Translations under genes and position numbers: made by a program | From: Sanguinoderma infundibulare | Taxonomy: Eukaryota; Basidiomycota; Agaricomycetes; Polyporales; Polyporaceae | Direction of reading: 5' to 3' | DNA length: 64,000 nt | Assembly: GCA_032821775.1 (NCBI GenBank) | Contig: JAVLRN010000004.1 | Coordinates: forward strand, 1,736,001 to 1,800,000 | Notes under the pieces: model-generated | The model's input: the letters and a program-made list of their open reading frames with translations, nothing else | Databases searched by the model: none | Told to the model about the DNA's origin: nothing | Part shown: positions 11,200 through 21,932 of the stretch, piece by piece | How the letters are laid out: each line of letters opens with the position of its first letter | Position numbering within the stretch: position 1 is the first letter of the stretch

Positions 11200-12240
11200 A
11201 CCAGCGCCTTTGCGTGCTAAGCTGTCGATGCCGTAGTGAGCCGGAGTACAGATCCTAATCGGAATAAGCAAGTCGTGTCTTGATGAACGTATGACCAACC
11301 ATTGGATGTGCCCCGGAGCTATCGGTTGGCTCTCGATTTCGATGTTGCTATGTGGCATTATATTTCGATGGTATCAGTCGGGATTTCATCTTCGAATGGT
11401 CACGGTAAGCCTAACTACGCATCGCCCTGGACGCAATGAGTCAATGGATGGGATAAAGTGAGCGACTTCACTGCAGTACGCACCGTGGGGACCTTAAGGC
11501 CACTGCATCACGGTTAATACTAGCATCGAGCTCGATACGATCCATCTAGGAGCGAGTTAAGACGAATGTCATGATATCAGTAATCCGCGAAACGTGATGC
11601 CGAGTCGCAGATCGGATGGCGTACTTGGCGAGTAGACAGCTGCCTGATCTGGGGAAACGTCCTTGGAGACGGAGTCGTGGGAACCGTGCAAACGGGACGC
11701 CCGTCTTTTTTGACGGACGCCAAAACGCCCGCTTTAAACGGAACGATGCCGAGCCCTAATCCTGATATGGTATCTTAGACGCGCGCCGCGGGGCTAAAGA
11801 CTCGACTCCAACGCGGTCTCCTGCATGATGCACCGGCGCGCGGAAGCGTGCCTCCACCAAGATGGCTGGCATGTAAGTACATCCTCCTTGACTCGAACTT
11901 TGCCTCCTAAGGTAACTCAGGTCTCGGAATGGACTTGACTCAGATGTATGAGAAGGGCTGTGTTGTACTCGACTCGAGGCAACAAGACGGCGATTGAGTA
12001 TGCAGAGGAGTGACAAAAGCGGCGTCAGATCTGAGGACAGAGGCTGAACGCGAGGTGCGAGCGAGAGCATGGCGACAGACCGTGGCCCGAGTGGGGCGCA
12101 GTAGAGTCGGCTTGCCGTGATGCGTGACATGCGCCGGCGTGTTGGCTGTGACTGGACGCCTTGTTTGGCCTGACTACCCCTGCCAGGGCGTACAGGTCCC
12201 TCCACCACAGGTGTTAGCTAACAACAGCCATCTGTTGACT
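11200..12240. other. Intergenic stretch with no recognised gene
   Basis: I see only short open frames with no family resemblance and no flank blocks of the kind found near family X. A minus-strand frame at 11756-12208 has no recognisable motif. Confidence 0.5.
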
Positions 12241-12585
12241 GCTTAGATCGATATCCGCTCCGAACGAAGCTCAATGCGCGACCCAAGGACAGCTCGACGA
12301 CGTTCTGCGGCAGCGACTCGAGGGTCTAGGCCCCGACGATCGGGTACGCTAGCCCAAACGCTGCCAAAATTTACCTCAAATTCTCCTTCTTCGTTCCTCT
12401 GGAGAAACACAACAAGGACGGTCTCTCACGCAACAAGGACGACATCCCGTACGGCGATGACGTACCTCGGTTGACGACAGCGACGATTAATTAGGTTCAC
12501 CTCTGCTGCCAACGAGCATGACAGCACGGCTCCGCCAACGGCCACCATGACCGCCGAGGGCATCGGTTCGTGATGTCGGCCTCGC

Positions 12586-12652
<67 letters not shown>

Positions 12653-13480
12653 CCTTGATCACCTACTAACGTTTGCGGCCTCAGGCAAAACCGTCTTCCT
12701 CCTCTACCTGCTCGACTCGACCGTTTCACACGTTGACTTCCCACCACAATCCAGCTCGGCGACCGTTCGTGGAGTCGATGGTCCAACGGAGATTATCGAC
12801 ATGAACGCCTCCTGCCGCAAAACGCCTGCTTAGACCATTTCCATTCTCCGTTACCGCACCGACAGGACCAAGTCCCGCAGCGGGCCTCCACCCAAGTCTC
12901 CGCCGGATGTGTGTACGCTCATCCCCTCACCAAACTTTCATGGAAACGTACGATACCCGGACGTGGAGCGGACGAGACTGCGGAGCGGGGGGCTCGTGCG
13001 CAGCAACGAGGTGAATACCGCCGAATGCCATGATGTGTTGTTTGCGCGTAAGCCAAGTTGGACCGTGCGCACCATGACTCAGACTGTCACTTCGTGCGAG
13101 CATCGTAAGTATGGTGACTACTAGTCGCGACTCTCCTTCGACACTCATATTCCAACCCTTTTTCAAACCTCACAGGTCATGCGAAGTCCTCGTGGACCTC
13201 TTTTCCGACTGCGATCAGCTCGTCGTGTTCAGCTAGCACGTTTCTCGGCAAGTTATGCGAGGAGCTCGCTGGGCCCACTGCAGCCAGGTTGGCCGCGGCG
13301 AAATTACTGGCTCATGCCTGGCACTTCAGCGCAAGAATTCCAACAACTCGGATATAGATTGGGTACGTTTTCGACATGAGCGTATTCATGGTAGTATGTC
13401 TGAATACACGCTCTACTTGTGTGCATTCTGCAGGTGCGTTTTGAACGCACACGGTCGGTCGGTTGTCGTAGGGGCGCCTA
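12240..13480 (+). pseudogene. Possible decayed gene (P-loop-like fragments), very uncertain
   Basis: Several short stretches read like protein but in different frames: QLDDVLRQRLEGLGPDDR near 12285-12340, IYLKFSFFVPLEKHNKDG near 12366-12425, SGKTVFLLYLLDSTVSH near 12686-12735, and STFLGKLCEELAGPTAARL near 13226-13285. GKTVFLLYLL resembles the phosphate-binding start of large agaricomycete P-loop proteins of unknown function. No intron layout joins the pieces, and a hexanucleotide array interrupts them. I read this as a relic at low confidence; chance open reading is the alternative. Confidence 0.3.
12586..12652 (+). repeat. GTGTTC hexanucleotide tandem repeat
   Basis: About ten to eleven perfect units. 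The period of six keeps several frames open on both strands (Arg-Val or Glu-His dipeptides), which explains the open frames here. There is no sign that it is translated. Confidence 0.95.
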
Positions 13481-13740
13481 CCAACGACCAGAACGCACCC
13501 TAAAACGGTTTTGCGTTGATGTTCTTTTAATCATAACCGCGCTACGAAGGCTTTGCCGACCGTCGGCCACCATCCGAAACGAGATGGGGAGGCTTCGGCT
13601 GTTTGAAACATGCTAACTGCGGATCCGCACATCGTACAGAAACGTCAGTGCTGCGGGCCCGCACATCGTCGGGGGACACACCGTGACGGCTCACTAACCT
13701 CATGACGTAGTGGTACTCGGAGGCCTGCATCCGGTCCACG

Positions 13741-13747
13741 TATAAAA
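13741..13747 (+). promoter_or_regulatory. TATA box of the proline-rich secreted protein gene
   Basis: TATAAAA lies 114 nt before the ATG at 13861, at the spacing seen for other genes in this window. Confidence 0.75.
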
Positions 13748-13860
13748 GCCCGTCTAGTCGTAAGCTCCAAACCTCAACCGGTCGTCGTTGCACTCCACCT
13801 GCTCCTGACACACGCTCTCTGAAAACTCTCAGCTACCCAACAAACCTTGCAGTCTCCAAG

Positions 13861-15400
13861 ATGCGGTCTGCTGCCATCCTGTACGCTCTCGCCGCGCTCG
13901 CCATGAGCGGGTACGGGCTCCCGCTCGAGGCCCGCAACGACGGGTGCGTTCCAGCTTTTCCTCCCTCCGAGCCCTGTTCGCCTGTGCTCACGGACCCTTT
14001 TTTCGTTCTGCAGGTCGCTCGCGGTGTACGCTCGTGAGGCTGCTCCCCCGCCCCCGCCGGGTCTGCCTGGTTTGCCGCCGCCTCCCCCGCCCCAGGGCCC
14101 GCCGCCTCCCCACGCGGCTCGTGCAGGTCCTCCTCCTCCGCCGGGCCCTCACCCGCCCCAGGGCCCTCACCCGCCTCCCCACGCGGCTCGCGCAGGTCCT
14201 CCTCCTCCGCCGGGTCCTCACCCTCAGGGCCCTCACCCGCCCCAGGGCCCGCCGCCTCCCCACGCGGCTCGTGCAGGTCCTCCTCCTCCGCCGGGCCCTC
14301 ATCCGCCCCAGGGCCCTCACCCGCCTCCCCACGCGGCTCGTGCAGGTCCTCCTCCTCCGCCGGGGCCTCACCCTCAGGGCCCTCACCCGCCCCAGGGTCC
14401 GCCGCCACCTCCCCACGTGGCCCGTGAGGCTGCCCCTCCGCCGGGGCCTCACCCTCAGGGCCCTCATCCGCCCCAGGGCCCTCACCCGCCTCCCCACGCG
14501 GCTCGCGCAGGTCCTCCTCCTCCGCCGGGTCCTCACCCTCAGGGCCCTCACCCGCCCCAGGGCCCGCCGCCTCCCCACGCGGCTCGTGCAGGTCCTCCTC
14601 CTCCGCCGGGCCCTCATCCGCCCCAGGGCCCTCACCCGCCTCCCCACGCGGCTCGTGCAGGTCCTCCTCCTCCGCCGGGGCCTCACCCTCAGGGCCCTCA
14701 CCCGCCCCAGGGTCCGCCGCCACCTCCCCACGTGGCCCGTGAGGCTGCCCCTCCGCCGGGGCCTCACCCTCAGGGCCCTCATCCGCCCCAGGGCCCTCAC
14801 CCGCCTCCCCACGCGGCTCGCGCAGGTCCTCCTCCTCCGCCGGGTCCTCACCCTCAGGGCCCTCACCCGCCCCAGGGCCCGCCGCCTCCCCACGCGGCTC
14901 GTGCAGGTCCTCCTCCTCCGCCGGGCCCTCATCCGCCCCAGGGCCCTCACCCGCCTCCCCACGCGGCTCGTGCAGGTCCTCCTCCTCCGCCGGGGCCTCA
15001 CCCTCAGGGCCCTCACCCGCCCCAGGGTCCGCCGCCACCTCCCCACGTGGCCCGTGAGGCTGCCCCTCCGCCGGGGCCTCACCCTCAGGGCCCTCACCCG
15101 CCCCAGGGCCCTCACCCGCCTCCCCACGCGGCTCGTGCAGGTCCTCCTCCGCCGGGGCCTCACCCTCAGGGCCCTCACCCGCCCCAGGGCCCTCCCCCGC
15201 CTCCCCACGCGGTACGTGGAGCACCTCCGCCGCCGCCGCCGCCGCACCAGGGCCCTCCCCCGCCTCCCCACGCGGCTCGTGCTCCTCCCCCGCCCCCGCC
15301 CCCTCCCCAGGGTCCGCCGCCGCCTCCCCACGCGGCTCGTGAGGCTGCCCCTCCGCCTCCCCCGACTGTCCCTGCTCCGCCTCCTCCGCCCCACTTCTAA
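13861..15400 (+). CDS. Secreted proline/histidine/glycine-rich repeat protein
   Basis: Exons 13861-13943 and 14014-15400 give 489 residues. Residues 1-20 or so (MRSAAILYALAALAMSGYG) form a clear signal peptide, followed by LPLEARND. From about residue 37 the rest is built of PPHAARAGPPPPPGPHP and QGPHPPQGPPPP type units, with a variant HVAREAAPPPGPHP. There is no cysteine and almost no charge besides Arg and His. Such low-complexity proline-rich chains are usually extended and found in walls or surface layers; a wall or matrix role is an inference. A TATA box 114 nt upstream and a good intron (GTGCGT...CTGCAG) support a real gene. Long minus-strand and alternate frames are repeat shadows. Confidence 0.8.
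14110..15140 (+). repeat. 315-bp higher-order tandem repeat inside the proline-rich gene
   Basis: The landmark GTGCAGGTCC followed by TCCTCCTCCGCCGGGCCCTCATCC occurs at 14271, 14586 and 14901, exactly 315 nt apart. A second landmark (CGCAGGTCCTCCTCCTCCGCCGGGTCC) occurs at 14191, 14506 and 14821. So there are three nearly identical 105-codon blocks, each composed of shorter PPHAA-containing units. The near identity suggests recent unequal exchange. Confidence 0.9.
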
Positions 15401-16700
15401 GGTCGCCGTAGCGTGATGGGCAATACCCCGACTTAGCACGCTCGCCTAAAGAAAGAGTCGCTCACAACGTTCCCACCCTCCTTTTTCTTCAAGTTTTAAG
15501 TTCCCCGACGCTCGAACCCCGGAGCTAGACCTCACGACTGCTGTTGCGAGGACCCGGTAGTTTGATCGTTGGGATTATACACACTTGTCACGTTCGCTTA
15601 GAGCAAAGCTAATCAAGGAAACATATGTGGTTTTCGTGCGTTTGCATTACAATGTCTCACCGTCGAACGAATTTAATGGTCGTACCCGGCATATGTATGA
15701 GTTATTGAACGTTTCGGCGGCAGCTGGTTAATCTGTGTGTTGCGGAATATGATCCGAGCTCGATCGGGTTCAGGTTGTGCTACCGAGACTTGCTCATCCG
15801 CGTCAGGTGTCGCATTATAATGCACATGTAGATGTGGTCTTTAGCTATACATCGAACGTACTCCACATGAACATACTAATACTAGCATGGGAACATAACT
15901 CTGTCGCGAATTCGAATCTATTACCTCGTCTATTTCAATGACGCATGGTCGTTCCCATTCCCATGCAAGCTTGTCTCACTCCCGCGAAATGGATGAGTCA
16001 ACGACGAGGCTCATGTCAACTTCCTACCCACTAATTTCGACATTCAGGGTTGAGGAAACATATTGAACGAGGAACGCATCTTGAGCAGCGTCGCCTGCGG
16101 GGAATCGGAGGCGAGTTCCATAAATCACCCAATCGCATCCTGTGGTTGTAGCAAATCAATGGAGTTCACTTCATCCTCTGCAAGCAGGAATTTGAAGTGT
16201 CTGGGAACTGTTGGTTTGCGTAGTCAGAGACGTGGCGAAACGCGTTGATCGTGACTCCGGTGGAATCATCACCCGCTGCGCACCCGGCGACCTAGAAACC
16301 ATCACAAGATGCATCCGCGAGGTCCCCAAGTAAGTACAGGCAGAAGAGTAGTCGAGGTTTGATTAGCTCCGGGCTGAAGCTAGTAGATGGTGGAAGTGCC
16401 AAGGATCGAAAAAGTGGGAAGACCGACGTGACTGCGACGTGGCTTGGTTTTTTTTTCGCGTGGAAGTTGAGAAAGTTGAGCACTCTATAGGCTAACACAG
16501 AGACAGATAGATAACGAGGAGCTAAAAGCTGCGTTGACTCCGGGCCAGTGACAAACGATCGCGGCTGGTGTCAAGCTTCAGTGTCTGCTGGTGTTCGCCG
16601 CTGGGCAAGCGCCGTCATGCAGAGTTTGGATGTATTTGCCGCTGCGGCTACCCCGCTCAGCTCGCATCTGGACAGCCTGAGAGTCCCCACAGTCCAATCC
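15401..16700. other. Intergenic stretch with no recognised gene
   Basis: No coding sequence of recognisable type was found. A run of T at 16446-16454 and short frames only. Confidence 0.5.
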
Positions 16701-16739
16701 TGTCTCTATCGTTGACCTCAATGACCTCTGTGCTATACG

Positions 16740-17120
16740 TTGTTACTAGCTGTGAGAGCTGCACGATGTCTTCTCGGAGTCCATCAAAGTATTCTGCGGC
16801 TTGCCTAATGACGACGGACAGCCCACTCGAAAGCAAACTTGAACACGGGCAAGGCTGCTCGCAAAGACGTGTCTGGTGGCCATCCGTTCAAGGTGAGTTC
16901 GGAAATTGTGAAAATGCTAATCCTCGACAGCCTCGTACCGTCCAGGCCCGATCGCCATGGTCGCCACGACGTGGCTGACCTTTGCTCGGTCCCAAGAGTC
17001 GTCAGCCCCGCACTCCGGTACATAAGACCCACGCTGAGACAACGGGTCCTCATACATCTTTCCTTCGTCCCTCTTTGTCCCTTCCTTCCCTCCTTCCCCC
17101 GTCCTCACCATCGTCTCATC
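16740..17120 (+). repeat. 5' flank and promoter block of family X, copy 3
   Basis: It carries AAAGACGTGTCTGGTGGCCA and GTTCAAGGTGAGTTC near 16860-16900, the GACCTTTGCTCGGTCCCAAG block near 16977-17000, GTACATAAGACCCAC near 17019, and a pyrimidine-rich leader before the ATG. It is nearly the same as the X5 flank. Confidence 0.75.
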
Positions 17121-18119
17121 ATGTTCTCCACGATCAAGACAATCATTTCTTTCCTGGCATTCCTCCTCCTGGCCGCGATCCAGTCTCTCTTCTCGACAGT
17201 TGGTCCTCTTTTGGTCCTCTTCTCCTTCATTCGCAGCTTCGGGTAAGCACCTTCAACCCTCATCCCTTCCCAATGCGCTTAGCATCCACGCAGATTCTTC
17301 GTCTTCGCTTGCATCGCCTCCGCATTCAGGCTGCCCAGCACCGCGTTTGCCTTCGCTTCGGCTATCATCCGTTCCTTAATCCTCAACATTCTCTTCATGA
17401 CTCTCTCTTACATGTTCGCCATCCCATTCCGCACCGCTGCATACCTTGGCTTCCTCGTCCTTCCTCCCTTACCGTTCTCTCGCGGCGCCATGCCCGAGCC
17501 AGAACCCGCCACCCCGGCTTCTCACCGGGCCCATAAGTCTCGTCGTTCATCCTTTTCTCAGAACTCGCCTCTAGTATTCAGGATCAGCCATCTCTTCACA
17601 TCGTCGACTCTATCGGATGTCTCTCTGAACTCTAGCTTGCCATCTCCCTCCCCGTCCCGCGGTCCTCTTAGGCCCCTTCCCATCCTCGGCAACCGCTCCT
17701 CTGCGTCGTCCATCTCCTCGTTCTCGGACGACTTTGACGCGTCGGAGCCGCGAGCGGGTCTACCCTCCACGTCCTCCTGTTCGACATCTGCCTCCGCCCT
17801 CTCTCCTTCCTCGTCTTGCACACTGCCGGATGCACCGATTCACGCGCCGTTCATGCCCGCGTCGCTTTCCGCCTGGGACGTCGCCGAAGGGACGCAGGCC
17901 ACGAACGACGACGTTTCCGGCACCCCCCGTCGCGTCTTCGGCATCCCCATCGAGGACCTCCCCGCGTACTCGTATAGTGCCCCCGAGTTCTCCGCGAAGG
18001 AGCAGGCCTACCTCTGCACGGCGCTCGGCATCTACGAGGCTTCGTCCATGCCTCTCAAGGGCTATTGCACTGCTCCCCTGCCCCCACGGACGCGGGGCCG
18101 CTCTCCGCGCGGGATGTAG
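17121..18119 (+). CDS. Family X protein, copy 3 (X3)
   Basis: Exons 17121-17242 (122 nt) and 17294-18119 give 315 residues. The N-terminus MFSTIKTIISFLAFLLLAA and the next stretches (CIASAFRLPSTAFAFAS, then ILFMTLSYMFAIPFRTAAYLGF) form three or four hydrophobic segments within about 105 residues. An acidic/serine linker containing SISSFSDDFDASEP precedes the conserved core AWDVAEGTQATNDD, RRVFGIPIEDLPAYSYS, KEQAYLCTALGIYEASS and PLKGYCTAPLPPRTRGR. Copies 3 and 5 differ by only a few residues, including in non-coding flanks, so they are the most recent pair. The role is unknown. Confidence 0.85.
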
Positions 18120-18214
18120 AACGGTCTCCCCCTTCCGCGGTCGGAGTTCTCTTTTGAAGCATCTGGACGAGGGTCACGACGAGGACGAGGTGTACTGGCA
18201 CTGGTGGTCGAGAT

Positions 18215-18450
18215 TCATATCTTTGGTTTACTTCACTTCGCACGGCTTCATGGCCACAGCATATTGCATACGGAATACGACATTTCGGACCGCCTTCTGG
18301 CACATTCATGGAATTATGGGTTCTTCATCTGGGGCTGTGGCTCATCGGTTGGCCCATCGTGACTTTTTGCCCCATCTTACTCTCACTGCCCTCCTCCTTG
18401 CACGAAATTACAAATCCATTCAATGCGCTAACATGTGTAATCCAGTGGGA
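18215..18450 (+). repeat. 3' flank block of family X, copy 3
   Basis: It contains the shared TTCATGGAATTATGGGTTCTTC, GGCTGTGGCTCATCGGTTGG and CGCTAACATGTGTAATCCAG landmarks. Similarity to the other flanks ends soon after 18490. Confidence 0.65.
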
Positions 18451-18705
18451 TAGGCTCAAGTACCAGTAAATGACGCACGTGCAGCAGGTAGGAAAACAGT
18501 AACTCGGCGGCGCACTCGAGTGTTTGAGTCCCTCTGGTCCTGGAAGTTTGGTATCGATCGCCCGAAAAGGCAAATGAAGCGCCCGACACACCCAGCGCTG
18601 GCAAGATACTTAATGTGACAAAGGGCGCGCAGCAAGTGGGGACGCGAAAGCCCTCACAAAGACGAAGGATCCCAGAAAACAAAGGTGATTGGTATTAGAG
18701 GAAGG

Positions 18706-18713
18706 TATATAAA
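18706..18713 (+). promoter_or_regulatory. TATA box upstream of the 19069 gene
   Basis: TATATAAA, followed by pyrimidine-rich sequence around 18750-18860. The first ATG downstream in a useful frame is at 19069, so the leader would be long or spliced. Confidence 0.45.
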
Positions 18714-19068
18714 CTCGGGGGTGTGCCGTCAAACTCGCCATCGCCCACTGCACTTACTTCTCACTAGTCGCTTCTGCCTCTTTCCTTAGGGCCACTGGCT
18801 GCGCCCAACCCTCCTTCTTTCCCGCAGGTACCCTTCCTCCTCCAGCTCCGTTTCTCACCATCTTCCTATTTTCGCTGGACGATCTGCGGGTCAGACAACG
18901 TCTGCATCCTGCAAGCCAACGGGAATCTCATCTTCATCGATATCGTTCACCCCGGAGACATCATCCTGCGTGCGTACTGCCTCAGCCTTTTCTCTCCTTC
19001 CATCGCATTCGCCTCTCTATACCCTTGGAGTCCGCAAGTGTCTCGCTCAAGCCAGCGCGCCGCGACTC

Positions 19069-20794
19069 ATGGCACGATCTACGCCTCGATCCGACCCCGT
19101 CTCCTCCGCCAACTCCGGTCCGAAGTCAGTGACAATCTCAACTATGCTGCCCTACAAAGGGCCGGTCCATTCAAAGAAGAAACCAGGCAGGCCCAGGAAG
19201 GAGGTACGTTCCGACATCCTTTGGTGGTGTGGAGCCTCAGTGCTCACACGGACTGTCCCGATAGCGGTCTTCGAGTGGCACACTCGAGCCACCAGTGCCT
19301 GCCGCCACTCCCCACTTAGCCGCCGATACACCTAGCGTGGATAGTCGTCGTGCTTCCCACGTCGTGGCTCAGCCGCAACCTCGTTTCTCGTTGAAATATT
19401 CCGCTCCAAGCCCGTCCATACTCGAGACGCTGGAGGAAGTCCTCTTTGGACGAACGACGATCGGATACCGCCGGCCCAACCGCCACACTGGGCAGTCGAG
19501 CCGCAGGGGATCAGAGTCGTGGACGCGCCTGTTCCGGATGAGCGCGAACGTCCGGCGGAAGTGGAGGCAAAGACCAATGTGGTACTGGTCCGAGTTTATC
19601 CACGAAACCGACGCCTCTGCTACTCTCAACACTCCTCGTTTCTCCACAACCGGCACCAGCATTGGGGTAGTCTTGGCCAAACCATCGACCCACAGAAAGC
19701 GATGGCCGACATCCTTGTGAGTCCCATCAACCCTTGCGGTCGTTGCGCTCGCTCTAAACGACGCGCCTTTGCCACGGCGACCGACCCTCTTAGAACGTCC
19801 TCCGTGCTGATAGGTCGTGCATTCTGCTCCCGGCCGAGGAGTGGTCGCTCGTTCACGACCACATGGAATTGCAAGACGCGATGCTTGCGTTGGTGGACAA
19901 GCACATCGGTTGCTTCGCGCGGGATCGGGTGGGGAGGCGGATGAAGACGACGCGGATGACCGGAGACGTCTTTTGTAGGTTCTGGGCAATCCACTCGGCA
20001 TGCGGGACGCGTTTCTTCCTCCTACGTTCCTTAACTCTCCAGGCCCATGCTTCCAACGCTGGTCCAGCCCACTTGTATCGAGGTCATGGTTACCCTGGAC
20101 GACCGCATCCTCATCACCTGCTTGGACCCCGCATCGCCACCAGACCTGCTCCTGACCTCGTGCATGATGGAGACCTCCTCTGGGGTAGACCTTGTAGACC
20201 GGTGGCGAGAGATGTCGAAACATCTCCAGCACCTGCGCTCCCTCGCCTTCCTCGGCGACGCGACGCAGTGCCACAGGGCGGGTGACGTGCTCGAGGGCCT
20301 GCATGACGATGCGCGTCTTGAACGATTTTTCTGTGAGAGCGACGCGTTCTTGCACGGCTGCCTAAAGTCGCTGGCGAGGCACAGCGACCACTTGACGGAG
20401 TTTGGCGGGTTCTTCGCGTCGACCGGCCTTCGCGCAGGCTTCCACCCCAGCGGCTTCCTCGCCGACTATCCGGCCCTTCAAATCCTCGACACGGGCGTGC
20501 CGTTCATGCCCGTGCTCTTTGAGCCTTTCAGCGTCACCCGCCTGACGATCCGCGGCAAGTAAGTCGCGACGCTCGTTGGATAGGGTGTCCGTGGTGTTCA
20601 GGGTAGAGCTGCTCTGCCTGTTCAGTGACGGGAGATGTCCAACCTCAACGGCTCATTCCTTCGCAGCTGAAGAACTTGAAGAAGAAGCCACGGTCGAAGG
20701 CCAAGAGACGACAGGCTGCGACGAGCAACAGAGAAACAGGTCCAGCAACATCGCAAGAATGCCCTTCTCCCTCATGCGAACCCCTGACACCTGA
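19069..20794 (+). pseudogene. Unrecognised multi-exon gene with AT-hook-like motif, probably frameshifted
   Basis: The exon from 19069 reads MARSTPRSDPVSSANSGPK and ends with KKKPGRPRKE (a GRPRK AT-hook-like motif) at a GTACGT donor. The next exon, from 19266, includes PSILETLEEVLFGRTTIGY. Near 19510 the convincing frame changes to VDAPVPDERERPAEVEAKTN without an intron, and runs to MADIL at a GTGAGT donor at 19721. The following exon reads NVLRADRSCILLPAEEWSL. A last part at 20047-20560 reads LDDRILITCLDPASPP through FEPFSVTRLTIRGK. The frame change argues for a pseudogene or a sequence error. I do not recognise the product; AT-hooks bind AT-rich DNA, which would only hint at a nuclear role. 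Confidence 0.45.
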
Positions 20795-20804
20795 ACTCCC
20801 CCAA

Positions 20805-21786
20805 ATCATCGAACCACCGAGCATTCCCACCACAGCGACCTCCCATCCGTGTTCTAGCCAACAAGCGCCATTCTGCGTCATCCACGTCCACCTGTGTTCA
20901 GAGCGATGAGTCGGATGGACCCAGCTCATATCCCACGACGCCGGTCGGCTCGCCGAGCTCGTGGTCTTTCAAGCTCGTCCTTGCGCCAACATCCGATGTT
21001 GATCCACGATGCCTCAACCATGAGGAGTGTGTTCCCGATGAATGCGGCCACCTCAGTGTGGTATACTCCAGCCCCCCATCCTCCCTGCCATCGCGATCAT
21101 CGTCGCCGGTGGCCTCCCTACTCCTTTCTCCCCATTCCATCCCTACCACGCCACAAACATGGCCTGGCGGCCTTCCAGAACGACATCTGGCACCTTGTCG
21201 CAGAACAACTCGACGCACACGATGTGGCACAGCTCGCGGTGGTTTGCAGTGGAACACGCCTCGTCGCCGATCGCGTCCTCCACCGTAACCCCACCCTCTC
21301 CGATGAGTACCACATGGTGAACTGGGCGCAAGCCCTCGTGACCGACTAGGAACGGAATGCATCCAATGGCTCACAATTCGATGGGACGCGCACGGCACCG
21401 TCGAAGGGGCCGCCGACTTCGCGTTCGGCATCGCGACGATGCTGCTTGCCCGGAGCCAAAATCTCAAGACCGTTATCTGTGTTCGCGGCAAGTTCAGCAC
21501 GAGGCGATCGCTCCCTGCCAGCGTCCGCACCCTGCAAACCTCAGGCGCCTTCATGAGGTCGCTTAGGGGAGTGGGCTTGCATGACGTACTGCGTCTCCAT
21601 ACTCCCCAAAAACGTACACTCTTCTCGCCCTTCATTGGGCTCCGCCACTTGACGCTGAACAGTCACCAGAATACCCCTCCCAGCTATAGCACTGCTCGCG
21701 TAGTCATTAGTAGCTTGTGCTGGGCGTCGGTCAGTTTTCGACAGAAAAGAAAGAAGCTGGAGTGGAGCGGACGAGGAATATTATAA
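20805..21786 (+). pseudogene. F-box protein pseudogene (several frameshifts)
   Basis: A Ser/Pro-rich lead-in (SDESDGPSSYPTTPVGSPSS, frame open to about 21155) resembles N-termini of agaricomycete F-box proteins. A shift follows, and then a clear F-box starts near 21165: GLAAFQNDIWHLVAEQLDAH, DVAQLAVVCSGTRLVADRVL and LSDEYHMVNWAQALVTD, ended by TAG at about 21347. The expected continuation ECIQWLTIRWDAHGTVEG is in another frame and runs as leucine-rich-like sequence (LLARSQNLKTVICVRGKF, GLRHLTLN) to 21786. At least two frame breaks in under 1 kb make a working F-box adaptor unlikely. Confidence 0.5.
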
Positions 21787-21932
21787 TTCATGGTATGGGG
21801 AGTACACCACAAGGGGCGAAGGGCGCTGGCGGAAGGGAAGAAACGGGCACGAATAGGTACTTAGCTCTATGATATCTCTATTTTCTGTCTCCATCAGATC
21901 CACGCTGTGGACACAAGACCCACTTTAGATCA

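Noticed and set aside
14110..15140. Regularly spaced repeats that might suggest a CRISPR array
   Set aside because: The units are joined head to tail without unique spacers, lie inside a coding exon, and the genome is eukaryotic.
13833..15224. 463-codon minus-strand open frame rich in Glu/Gly/Pro, and the 483-codon minus-strand and 490-codon plus-strand frames over the same DNA
   Set aside because: They are by-products of the GC-rich repeat whose period is divisible by 3. Only the frame with a signal peptide, TATA box and good intron is a credible gene.
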